This document shows, piece after piece, positions 52,603 to 60,508 of a DNA stretch of 64,000 nt (position 1 is the first letter of the stretch; every line of letters starts with the position of its first letter). The DNA lies in the NCBI RefSeq assembly GCF_002407205.1, contig NZ_CP023549.1, positions 248,001 through 312,000 on the forward strand, written 5' to 3'. The stretch comes from Rhodobacter sp. CZR27. Its GTDB lineage: Bacteria > Pseudomonadota > Alphaproteobacteria > Rhodobacterales > Rhodobacteraceae. The position numbers were made by a program, and so were the translations under genes. The notes under the pieces are model-generated. The model was not told the DNA's origin, searched no databases, and was given only the letters and a program-made list of their open reading frames with translations.

Positions 52603-52953
52603 TCACTCCGGCACGCGCGCGGCGATCATGCCGCCCAGCAGAGCCCAGAAGAAGCTCTCACCCGGATAGCCTTCGATCCGGCCCACCTCCGTCCCGTCCT
52701 CGGCCAGCACGAAGGTGGGCGTGAAGCCCGCCGGACGCGCGAGCCTCAGCCCCTCGGGCAGGGGCTCGTGCAGGGGATGGCGGGCCAGCGGCGCCGTGCG
52801 CCCTTCCTGGGTGCGCGGGTAGATCGGGCCGACCTCGCGGTCCCACGCCTCGCACCAGATGCAGCCGGGCTGCTCGAACATGTGCAGCCTGAGGTCGGCC
52901 GCCGCGGGCGAAGCGGCAAGGGCGGCCGGAAGGAGGATGGCGCGAAACAGCAT
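52603..52953 (-). CDS. soxS: Periplasmic thioredoxin SoxS
   Basis: A 116-residue exported thioredoxin-fold protein. A signal peptide ends near residue 19 (PAAAD), and CIWC (residues 31-34) is the redox pair, followed by TPTFVLAEDGTEVGRI. In P. pantotrophus SoxS reactivates SoxYZ by reducing it in the periplasm. It starts opposite soxV; the intergenic region has tandem GAAATATC repeats. It is followed by soxR 84 bases on. Confidence 0.9.
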   Translation of the reverse strand: MLFRAILLPAALAASPAAADLRLHMFEQPGCIWCEAWDREVGPIYPRTQEGRTAPLARHPLHEPLPEGLRLARPAGFTPTFVLAEDGTEVGRIEGYPGESFFWALLGGMIAARVPE

Positions 52954-52969
52954 GATTGACGTCCGACAT

Positions 52970-52985
52970 GAAATATCGAAATATC
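52970..52985. promoter_or_regulatory. Tandem GAAATATC repeats in the soxS-soxV intergenic region
   Basis: Two head-to-tail copies of GAAATATC (52970-52977, 52978-52985) lie in an A+T-rich patch 17 bases from the soxS ATG. In P. pantotrophus SoxR binds the equivalent soxS-soxV region, so this is a candidate operator. The half-site AATATC also occurs at 54518-54523 before soxX. Confidence 0.45.
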
Positions 52986-53189
52986 CTAATCTATCTGGCG
53001 CGCCCTGCAAGGCCGGTGTGCGCCAAGGCACCGGAAACGGCTGCCCGGAGGAGGGAAGCGGTGCGCCCGCGGGGAGGCGGCGCATCGCCTGATGCGACAG
53101 GAACGGGAAAGGCGCCCTGCCCGACCACCGGTGGCACATGCCATCGGGTGGCCGGATGCGGAACCGTGCGCCACAAGCGGAGGGACGGC

Positions 53190-53927
53190 ATGTTCGAGAT
53201 GAGCTACGGCGCTGCGGCCCTTGCGGGGCTTCTGTCCTTCCTGTCGCCCTGCATCCTGCCGATGGTGCCGTTCTATCTCTGCTACATGGCCGGCATCTCG
53301 ATGCACGAGCTGCGCGGAACGGACGGGATCGCGCCAGGCGCGCAGCGGCGGCTGGTGATCTCTGCCATGGCTTTCGCGCTTGGCGTCACCACCATCTTCG
53401 TGCTGCTCGGACTTGGCGCCACCGCGCTCGGCCAGGCCTTCGTGCAGTGGCGCGAACAGCTCTCCTGGCTCGCCGCGGCGGTGCTGCTGATGTTCGGGCT
53501 GCACTTCCTGGGCATCCTGCGCATCCCGTTCCTGTATCGCGAGGCGCGGCTCGAGGCATCGGCCGAGCCATCGAGCCTGATCGGCGCCTATGTCATGGGC
53601 CTCGCCTTCGGTTTCGGCTGGACGCCCTGCGTCGGGCCGGCGCTGGCGGCGATCCTGATGATCGCCGGCGGGATGGGCGAGCTGTGGCGCGGGGCGTCGC
53701 TGCTCTTGACCTACGGCCTCGCCATGACGCTGCCCTTCGTGGTCGCCGCCCTGTTCGCCCGGCCGTTCCTCGCCTGGGTCGGCCGGCACCGGCGCCACCT
53801 CGGCCATGTGGAAAAGGCGATGGGCGCCATGCTGATCGTCTTCGCCGTGCTGATCGCCACCAACTCCGTGAACCGGATCGCCGACTTCATGATCCGCCAC
53901 TTCGACTTCAGCCGAACGCTCACCTGA
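53190..53927 (+). CDS. soxV: CcdA-family membrane thiol transporter SoxV
   Basis: A 245-residue membrane protein with six segments of the CcdA/DsbD type that carries electrons from cytoplasmic thioredoxin to periplasmic SoxW. Two conserved redox cysteines are in FLSPCILPMVPFYLCY and GFGWTPCVGPALAAIL. ATG 53190 follows GGAGGGACGGC. It diverges from soxS across 236 bases and is followed by soxW at 11 bases. SoxV is needed to keep SoxY cysteines active. Confidence 0.93.
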   Translation: MFEMSYGAAALAGLLSFLSPCILPMVPFYLCYMAGISMHELRGTDGIAPGAQRRLVISAMAFALGVTTIFVLLGLGATALGQAFVQWREQLSWLAAAVLLMFGLHFLGILRIPFLYREARLEASAEPSSLIGAYVMGLAFGFGWTPCVGPALAAILMIAGGMGELWRGASLLLTYGLAMTLPFVVAALFARPFLAWVGRHRRHLGHVEKAMGAMLIVFAVLIATNSVNRIADFMIRHFDFSRTLT

Positions 53928-53938
53928 GGGAGGGAAAG

Positions 53939-54493
53939 ATGCGACACCTGACACTGGCCGCGGCGCTTGCGCTGGCCCTGCCCGCCCATGCGGCGGGGCT
54001 GGGCGACGACGGGCTGCACAAGCCCGACTGGCTGCGAGACACCTTCAAGGACCTGCGCGAGGATCTGGCCGAGGCCAATGCCGAGGGCCGGCGCCTCATG
54101 GTCATCTTCGAGCAGCGCGGCTGCATCTACTGCACGAAGATGCACGAGGAGGTCTTTCCCGACCCGGAGGTCGACGCGCTGATCCGCGCACATTACTTCG
54201 TCGTCCAGATGAACCTGTTCGGCGACACCGCGGTGACCGACTTCGACGGCGCGACCCTGACCGAGAAGGAGGCGGCGCGGAAATGGGGCATCATGTTCAC
54301 CCCCACGCTGATGTTCTTCCCCGAGACGGTTCCCGAAGGCACGGATGCCGCGAAGGCCGCCGTGGCCGCCATGCCGGGCGCCTTCGGCACCGGCACGACC
54401 TCGGCGCTGCTTACGTGGGTGCGGGACCACGGCTACGAGAGCGGCGAGCACTTCCAGAAATTCGTGGCCTCGCGGATGAACCCGTCCAACTGA
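53939..54493 (+). CDS. soxW: Periplasmic thioredoxin SoxW
   Basis: A 184-residue thioredoxin-fold protein. A signal peptide (residues 1-19) precedes CIYC (62-65), and the cis-proline loop is at FTPTLMFFPE. It is the electron acceptor of SoxV. Eleven bases separate soxV and soxW, which form one transcript; about 92 bases then separate soxW from soxX, where a second promoter is expected. Confidence 0.9.
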   Translation: MRHLTLAAALALALPAHAAGLGDDGLHKPDWLRDTFKDLREDLAEANAEGRRLMVIFEQRGCIYCTKMHEEVFPDPEVDALIRAHYFVVQMNLFGDTAVTDFDGATLTEKEAARKWGIMFTPTLMFFPETVPEGTDAAKAAVAAMPGAFGTGTTSALLTWVRDHGYESGEHFQKFVASRMNPSN

Positions 54494-54505
54494 CTCGCAA
54501 ATCTA

Positions 54506-54532
54506 TGCAAGAATTGTAATATCTTTATTGCA
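54506..54532. promoter_or_regulatory. Inverted-repeat candidate operator between soxW and soxX
   Basis: TGCAA (54506-54510) and TTGCA (54528-54532) form a dyad around GAATTGTAATATCTTTA, an A+T-rich patch 54 bases before the soxX ATG. It contains AATATC, shared with the soxS-soxV repeats. SoxR binding in the soxW-soxX region is known in P. pantotrophus. Confidence 0.45.
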
Positions 54533-54585
54533 CGACGTGACATCCCGACGTATCGTTCGAGTCGGAGGAGCTCAGGGAGGACAGC

Positions 54586-55056
54586 ATGAGGCACCAGTAT
54601 CTGCTGGGGATTGTGACGGCATGCCTGGCGGTGCCGGCGCTGGCCGAGATCGGCCCCGGCGAGGTGACGTTCGAGCACGGCGCGCTGCCCGTGTCGCTGA
54701 CGGGCGCGCCGGGTGACCCGGCGGTGGGCGCCAAGGTGATGGCCACCCGTCCGCAGGGCAACTGCGTGGCCTGCCACCAGATCCCGCCCATGGTCGACGT
54801 GCAGTTCCACGGCGATGTCGGCCCCTCGCTTGCCGGGGTCGCCAGCCGCTACACCGAGGCGCAGCTGCGCGGGATCGTGGCGAACGCCAAGATGACCTTC
54901 GAAGGGTCGGTCATGCCGGCCTTCTACAAGAACGCGGGCTACATCCGGCCGGGCGACGGCTACACGTCCAAGCCCGCCCCCGCGGAGCTGCCGCCGATCC
55001 TGACCGCGCAACAGATCGAGGATGTCGTCGCCTATCTCCTGACGCTGAAAGAGTGA
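54586..55056 (+). CDS. soxX: Sulfur-oxidising cytochrome SoxX
   Basis: A 156-residue exported monohaem cytochrome c, the small subunit of SoxXA. The signal peptide (residues 1-20) is followed by CVACH (residues 60-64) and the distal Met region AKMTFEGSVMPAFY. SoxXA couples thiosulfate oxidatively to SoxY. GGGAGGACAGC precedes ATG 54586, and soxY follows 28 bases after the stop. Confidence 0.94.
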   Translation: MRHQYLLGIVTACLAVPALAEIGPGEVTFEHGALPVSLTGAPGDPAVGAKVMATRPQGNCVACHQIPPMVDVQFHGDVGPSLAGVASRYTEAQLRGIVANAKMTFEGSVMPAFYKNAGYIRPGDGYTSKPAPAELPPILTAQQIEDVVAYLLTLKE

Positions 55057-55084
55057 CCGGAGAGGCTTGAGGGAGGAAAAGGAC

Positions 55085-55501
55085 ATGAGGCTTTCCAGAC
55101 GAGAGACCCTGGCGCTGGGACTGGGCGGCCTTGCCGCCATGGCCCTGCCGATGCCGGCATTGGCGGCGGCCGACGATGCCATTGCCGCCTTCACCGGCGG
55201 TGCCACGATCGGCACCGGCGGCATCACGCTGACCGCGCCCGAGATCGCCGAGAACGGCAACACCGTCCCGGTCACGGTCGATGCGCCCGGAGCGGCGGCG
55301 ATCATGCTGGTCGCGACCGGCAACCCGGAACCGGCGGTCGCGACCTTCACCTTCGGGCCGGCCGCCGGCTCGCAGATGGCCGCCACCCGGATCCGCCTCG
55401 CCAAGACGCAGGACGTGGTCGCCGTGGCGAGGATGCCCGACGGCAGCTTCGTTCAGACGAGCGCAACGGTGAAGGTCACCATCGGCGGCTGCGGCGGCTG
55501 A
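55085..55501 (+). CDS. soxY: Sulfur-carrier subunit SoxY
   Basis: A 138-residue protein with a twin-arginine-type signal (SRRETLALGLGG) and the carrier tail GGCGG, in which Cys136 bears the sulfur intermediates. It forms the SoxYZ complex in the periplasm. ATG 55085 follows AGGGAGGAAAAGGAC; a TTG at 55067 also lies in frame but is ignored. SoxZ follows at 18 bases. Confidence 0.95.
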   Translation: MRLSRRETLALGLGGLAAMALPMPALAAADDAIAAFTGGATIGTGGITLTAPEIAENGNTVPVTVDAPGAAAIMLVATGNPEPAVATFTFGPAAGSQMAATRIRLAKTQDVVAVARMPDGSFVQTSATVKVTIGGCGG

Positions 55502-55519
55502 GACAGGGAGACGAGAGAC

Positions 55520-55849
55520 ATGGCCAAGGATGCAAAACCCCGCGTGAAGGTGCCCAAGACCGCCAGCCCCGGCGAGGTCGTCACGCTCAAGACGCTCATC
55601 AGCCACCAGATGGAGAGCGGCCAGCGCAAGGACCCCGACGGCAACCTGATCCCGCGCTCGATCATCAACCGCTTCACCTGCGATTTCAACGGGGTGAACG
55701 TGATCGATGTGAAGATCGAGCCCGCCGTCTCGACCAACCCCTACTTCGAATTCGACGCGAAGGTGGATGCCTCGGGCGAGTTCAAGTTCACATGGTACGA
55801 CGACGACGGCTCGGTCTACGAGGACACGAAACCGATCGAGGTCGCCTGA
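55520..55849 (+). CDS. soxZ: Sulfur-carrier partner SoxZ
   Basis: A 109-residue protein of immunoglobulin-like fold that pairs with SoxY and travels with it through the Tat system; it has no signal sequence of its own. Typical patterns are KTLISHQMESGQRKDPDG and NPYFEFDAKVDASGEFKFTW. GGGAGACGAGAGAC precedes the ATG. It is followed 59 bases on by soxA. Confidence 0.94.
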   Translation: MAKDAKPRVKVPKTASPGEVVTLKTLISHQMESGQRKDPDGNLIPRSIINRFTCDFNGVNVIDVKIEPAVSTNPYFEFDAKVDASGEFKFTWYDDDGSVYEDTKPIEVA

Positions 55850-55908
55850 CACCAAGGCCCGGTCGTCCGCGGGGAGGCGGGCGGCCCCACTCAGGGAGGA
55901 ACCGCCAC

Positions 55909-56766
55909 ATGAGTCTGCGCCTGCGCAGCCCGCTTCTTGCCGCCATCCTTGCCCTCACCACCGGGCCGGCGCTGGCGGACCCGCACCCCGACGCCGAGCT
56001 TGTCATCAACGGCGAGATCGAGCTTGCGACCCGCGCCCCGGCGCCCGACCACCTGAAGGAGGTGTTCGACACAGTCTATTCCGGCTGGCTGTTCCGCACC
56101 GACGAGACCCGCGCGCTGGAAATGGACGATTTCGACAACCCCGCGATGGTCTTCGCCGACATGGGGGTGGATCTCTGGAACGCCGTGGACGGCAGCGAGG
56201 GCAAGTCCTGCGCCTCGTGCCACGAGGGGATCGAGAGCATGAAGGGCGTGCGCGCCTCGATGCCGAAGGTCAACCCCGCCGGCAATGACCTGTGGTCGGT
56301 CGAGAACTTCATCAACACCTGCCGGACCGAGCGAATGGGCGCCGAGGCCTGGAAATGGAACTCGTCCGAGATGAAGCAGATGACCTCGGCCATCTCGCTG
56401 CAATCGCGCGGAATGCCGATCTCGGTGAAGATCGACGGACCCGCGGAGCCCTACTGGGAGCAGGGCAAGGAGATCTACTACACCCGCTACGGCCAGCTCG
56501 AACTCGCCTGCGCCTCGTGCCACGAGTTGAACATGGGCAAGATGATCCGCGCCGACCACCTGAGCCAGGGCCAGATCAACGGCTTCCCGACCTACCGTCT
56601 CGCCGATGCCGGGATCGTCTCGATCCACCAGCGCTTCTCGGGCTGCATCCGCGACACCCGCGGCGAGCCGTTCGAGGCAGGCTCGCCCGAGTTCCGCGCA
56701 TTGGAGCTTTACGTCGCCTCGCGCGGCATGACGCTGCCCGTCGAGGGTCTGGCGGTCCGCCAGTAA
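55909..56766 (+). CDS. soxA: Dihaem cytochrome SoxA
   Basis: A 285-residue exported c-type cytochrome, the catalytic subunit of SoxXA (S-disulfanyl-L-cysteine oxidohydrolase). The signal peptide ends near residue 23. Two haem sites are CASCH at 101-105 and 201-205, and Cys246 in FSGCIRDTRG corresponds to the haem-ligating persulfide cysteine. Cys138 also lies near the first haem. Both haems are kept, unlike one-haem SoxA of some bacteria. GGAGGAACCGCC precedes the ATG. Confidence 0.94.
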   Translation: MSLRLRSPLLAAILALTTGPALADPHPDAELVINGEIELATRAPAPDHLKEVFDTVYSGWLFRTDETRALEMDDFDNPAMVFADMGVDLWNAVDGSEGKSCASCHEGIESMKGVRASMPKVNPAGNDLWSVENFINTCRTERMGAEAWKWNSSEMKQMTSAISLQSRGMPISVKIDGPAEPYWEQGKEIYYTRYGQLELACASCHELNMGKMIRADHLSQGQINGFPTYRLADAGIVSIHQRFSGCIRDTRGEPFEAGSPEFRALELYVASRGMTLPVEGLAVRQ

Positions 56767-56870
56767 GTCCTTCCGGCGCGCGGCCCCCGCGCGCCCATCC
56801 CCTTCCGGCCGATCCCCGGCGCGTCGCCTGACGCGACCGAAGGCGGCTGCCCGCAAAGGACGATCCGACG

Positions 56871-58562
56871 ATGATTTCGCGCCGCGAGTTCCTTCAGGCC
56901 AGCATGGCCGCCTCGGTGATCTGGGGCGCCTCGGGCATCAGCCGCTGGTCGCGCCTGGCCGCGCAGCAGGCGCTGACCCAGGACCAGCTGCTGCAGTTCG
57001 AGGATTTCGGCAACCTGACGCTGATCCATATCACCGACATCCATGCCCAGCTGAAGCCCATCTGGTTCCGCGAACCCGAGATCAACCTTGGCGTGGGCGA
57101 GGCCAAGGGCCGGCCGCCGCACGTCACGGGGGCGGATTTCCTGAAGCTCTACGGCCTGAAGCCCGGCAGCCCCGAGGCCTATGCGCTGACCCATCTGGAT
57201 TTCGAGGCTCTGGGCAAGACCTACGGCCGCATGGGCGGGATGGACCGGATCGCGACCGTCGTGAAGGCGATCCGCGCCGCGCGGCCCGAGGCTCTGCTGC
57301 TCGATGGCGGAGACACCTGGCACGGCTCGATGACCTCGCTGCTCACCAGGGGGCAGGACATGGTCAACGCGATGAACGCGCTCAAGGTCGATGCCATGAC
57401 CTCGCACTGGGAATGGACGCTGGGCACCGAGCGGGTGAAGGAGATCGTCGACGCCCTGCCCTTCCCCTTCCTCGGCGCCAACATCTTCGACAAGGAATGG
57501 GACGAGCCCGCCTTCCCGCCCTACGAGATCTTCGAACGCGGTGGTTTGCAGGTGGCCGTGATCGGGCAGGCCTTCCCCTACATGCCGATTGCCAACCCCG
57601 GCTGGATGTTTCCCGAATATTCGTTCGGCGTCCGCGAGGAGCGGATGCAGGAGATGGTGGACGAGGTGCGCGAGAAGGGCGTGGATCTCGTCGTCTGCCT
57701 GTCGCACAACGGCTTCGACGTGGACCGCAAGATGGCCTCGCGGGTCAAGGGGATCGACGTCATCCTGTCCGGGCACACCCACGACGCGCTGCCCGAGCCC
57801 GTTCTGGTGGGCGAGACGATCCTGATCGCCTCGGGCTCGCACGGGAAATTCGTGAGCCGGGTCGATCTCGACGTGCGCGACGGGCAGATGATGGGCTTCC
57901 GTCACAAGCTGATCCCGATCTTCTCGGACGTGATCGCGCCCGATGCCGAGATGGCGGCCCTTGTCGATGGCGAGCGCGCACCCTTCGAGGCGCAGCTTTC
58001 CGAGGAACTGGCCCGCACCGAAAGCCTCCTCTACCGCCGGGGCAACTTCAACGGCACCTGGGACGACCTCATCTGCCAGGCGATGCTCTCCGAGCGCGAT
58101 GCCGAGATCGCCATGTCGCCGGGCGTCCGCTGGGGTCCCAGCGTCATGCCCGGCGAGCCGATCCGGCGCGAGGACCTTATGTCGGCCACCTCGATGACCT
58201 ACGGCGCCTGTTACCGCAACCAGATGACGGGTGAATTCCTCAAGACCGTGCTCGAGGACGTAGCCGACAACATCTTCAACCCCGATCCCTATTACCAGCA
58301 GGGCGGCGACATGGTTCGCGTCGGAGGCCTCGGCTACCGCATCGACATCTCGCAGCCGATCGGCAGCCGGATCTCAGAGATGACGCTGCTGCGCACCGGC
58401 GAGGCGATCGATCCTGCCCGCAGCTACACGGTCGCCGGCTGGGCCTCGGTCAACGAGGGGACCGAGGGGCCGCAGATCTGGGACGTGGTCGAAAGCCACC
58501 TGAAGAAGATCGGCACGGTGCGGCTGGAGCCGAACAGCTCCGTCACCATCACCGGCGCCTGA
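56871..58562 (+). CDS. soxB: Thiosulfohydrolase SoxB
   Basis: A 563-residue di-manganese enzyme of the 5'-nucleotidase family that hydrolyses the sulfonate of SoxY-bound S-thiosulfonate to sulfate. The signal peptide has the twin-arginine SRREFLQA. Metal-site motifs are ITDIHAQL, GGDTWHGSM, MTSHWEWTLG and LSHNGFDVD plus GHTHDALPEP. Length and motif order match Paracoccus SoxB. It follows soxA by 104 bases. Confidence 0.96.
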   Translation: MISRREFLQASMAASVIWGASGISRWSRLAAQQALTQDQLLQFEDFGNLTLIHITDIHAQLKPIWFREPEINLGVGEAKGRPPHVTGADFLKLYGLKPGSPEAYALTHLDFEALGKTYGRMGGMDRIATVVKAIRAARPEALLLDGGDTWHGSMTSLLTRGQDMVNAMNALKVDAMTSHWEWTLGTERVKEIVDALPFPFLGANIFDKEWDEPAFPPYEIFERGGLQVAVIGQAFPYMPIANPGWMFPEYSFGVREERMQEMVDEVREKGVDLVVCLSHNGFDVDRKMASRVKGIDVILSGHTHDALPEPVLVGETILIASGSHGKFVSRVDLDVRDGQMMGFRHKLIPIFSDVIAPDAEMAALVDGERAPFEAQLSEELARTESLLYRRGNFNGTWDDLICQAMLSERDAEIAMSPGVRWGPSVMPGEPIRREDLMSATSMTYGACYRNQMTGEFLKTVLEDVADNIFNPDPYYQQGGDMVRVGGLGYRIDISQPIGSRISEMTLLRTGEAIDPARSYTVAGWASVNEGTEGPQIWDVVESHLKKIGTVRLEPNSSVTITGA

Positions 58563-58577
58563 GACGAGAGGACCGCC

Positions 58578-59840
58578 ATGACCGACAAGATGAAGAAGGG
58601 CACGACCCGCCGCGGCTTTCTGGCCGGGGCCGCCGCCGGAGGCGCGCTGGCCGCCACCGCCGCCCGCGCGGGCGAACCCGACCCGCTGATCACCGAAGTG
58701 CAGCCCTGGGCGCAGTCGCTGGGCGACGGGGTGGATGCCACGCCCTACGGGATGCCGATCCACTTCGAATCCCATGTCGTGCGGCGCAACGTGGAATGGC
58801 TGACCGCCGACACGATCAGCTCGGTCAACTTCACCCCGATCCACGAGCTTGACGGCACGATCACTCCGCAGGGCTGCGCCTTCGAGCGCCACCACGCGGG
58901 CGCCATCGAACTGGCCAAGCCCGATTGGCGGCTGATGATCCACGGGCTTGTCGAACGACCGTTCGTTTTCACCTACGATGACCTGATCCGCTTCCCGCGC
59001 GAGAACCACACCTATTTCCTCGAATGCGCAGCGAACAGCGGGATGGAATGGGCGGGCGCGCAGCTGAACGGCTGCCAGTTCACGCACGGCATGATCCACA
59101 ACATGGAATATACCGGGGTGCCGCTGCGCACCCTGCTGGCCGAAGCCGGGGTGAAGCCGGAAGGCAAATGGGTGCTGGTGGAGGGTGCGGACGCCTCGTC
59201 GATGAGCCGGTCGATCCCGATCGAGAAGGCGCTCGATGACGTGCTGGTGGCCTTCAAGGCCAATGGCGAGGCGCTGCGCAAGGAACACGGCTATCCCGTC
59301 CGGCTGGTGGTGCCGGGCTGGGAGGGCAACATGTGGGTCAAGTGGCTGCGCCGCGTCGAGGTGGGCGACCAGCCCTGGGAGCACCGCGAGGAGACCTCGA
59401 AATACACCGACACGATGGCCAACGGCCGCTCGCGCCGCTGGACCTGGGAGATGGACGCGAAGTCGATCATCACGAGCCCCAGCCCGCAGGCGCCGATCAC
59501 CCATGGCCCCGGCCCCACGGTGATCTCGGGCCTCGCCTGGTCGGGACGCGGCTCGATCCGCGAGGTGCATGTCTCGCTCGATGGCGGGAAGAACTGGCAG
59601 CAGGCGCGCCTGTCGGGCGCCTCGCACGACAAGGCGCTGCACCGCTTCTATCACGAGTTCGACTGGGACGGATCGGAGCTTCTGCTGCAGTCCCGCGCGG
59701 TGGACAGCACGGGCTATGTCCAGCCAACGAAGGACCAGCTGCGTGCCGTCCGCGGGGTCAACTCGGTCTATCACAACAACGGCATCCACACCTGGTGGGT
59801 GAAGCCGAACGGAGAAGCCGAAAATGTCGAGATTTCCTGA
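58578..59840 (+). CDS. soxC: Sulfane dehydrogenase molybdenum subunit SoxC
   Basis: A 420-residue exported molybdopterin protein of the sulfite oxidase family. A twin-arginine signal (TTRRGFLAGAAAGG) begins the protein, the molybdenum-ligand cysteine lies in YFLECAANSGMEW, and the C-terminal Mo-co dimerisation domain carries GLAWSGRGSIREVHVSLDGGKNW. With SoxD it oxidises the sulfane sulfur of SoxY-bound cysteine persulfide. Its last 17 bases overlap soxD. Confidence 0.94.
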   Translation: MTDKMKKGTTRRGFLAGAAAGGALAATAARAGEPDPLITEVQPWAQSLGDGVDATPYGMPIHFESHVVRRNVEWLTADTISSVNFTPIHELDGTITPQGCAFERHHAGAIELAKPDWRLMIHGLVERPFVFTYDDLIRFPRENHTYFLECAANSGMEWAGAQLNGCQFTHGMIHNMEYTGVPLRTLLAEAGVKPEGKWVLVEGADASSMSRSIPIEKALDDVLVAFKANGEALRKEHGYPVRLVVPGWEGNMWVKWLRRVEVGDQPWEHREETSKYTDTMANGRSRRWTWEMDAKSIITSPSPQAPITHGPGPTVISGLAWSGRGSIREVHVSLDGGKNWQQARLSGASHDKALHRFYHEFDWDGSELLLQSRAVDSTGYVQPTKDQLRAVRGVNSVYHNNGIHTWWVKPNGEAENVEIS

Positions 59841-60459
59841 GCTTCTGATTGCCGCCCTGCTGGCGGCCGGCCCGGTCGCGGCGGCCGAGGGCACGGGCCT
59901 CGGCCGGCTCGCCCTGCCCGAGGAGGTGGCCGCCTGGGATCTCGACATACGGCCCGACGGGCTCGGGCTGCCCGAAGGGTCGGGCGACGTGGCCACCGGC
60001 GAGGAGTTGTTCTCGGAACGCTGTGCCGTCTGCCACGGCGAGTTCGGCGAAGGGGTGGACAACTGGCCGAAACTCGCCGGCGGCCAGGGCACGCTGGACC
60101 AGGCCGATCCGCAGAAGACCATCGGCAGCTACTGGCCCTACCTGTCGACGGCGTGGGACTATGTCCACCGCGCCATGCCCTTCGGCAACGCGCGCAGCCT
60201 GACCGTGGACGAAACCTATGCCATCGTGGCCTATCTCCTTTACAACAACGATCTCGTGGACGAGGACTTCATCCTGTCGCGGGAGAACTTCCTGTCGGTG
60301 CAGATGCCGAATGCCGACGGCTTCTTCCTCGACGACCGGGCCACTTCCGAGATCCCGGCCTTCAGCAAGCCGCCCTGCATGACGGACTGCAAGACCGACG
60401 TGAAGATCACCATGCACGCGACCGTGCTGGACGTGACACCCGACGACGCGACCGACTGA
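59824..60459 (+). CDS. soxD: Short single-haem SoxD
   Basis: A 211-residue exported c-type cytochrome. A signal peptide (1-21) precedes a conserved N-terminal part and one haem site, CAVCHGEFGEG (67-71). SoxD of P. pantotrophus is about 380 residues with two haems; here the C-terminal second-haem domain is absent, and the protein ends with CMTDCKTDVKITMHATVLDV, matching the end of the first domain. The ATG at 59824 overlaps soxC by 17 bases, so the two are coupled. It is likely the electron acceptor of SoxC; the product must be judged functional because the frame is clean. Confidence 0.88.
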   Translation: MSRFPELLIAALLAAGPVAAAEGTGLGRLALPEEVAAWDLDIRPDGLGLPEGSGDVATGEELFSERCAVCHGEFGEGVDNWPKLAGGQGTLDQADPQKTIGSYWPYLSTAWDYVHRAMPFGNARSLTVDETYAIVAYLLYNNDLVDEDFILSRENFLSVQMPNADGFFLDDRATSEIPAFSKPPCMTDCKTDVKITMHATVLDVTPDDATD

Positions 60460-60508
60460 TGCGGGCCGATCGCGCATCCCTCGGCTCCCTGCGGAAGGAG
60501 CGCCGGCC

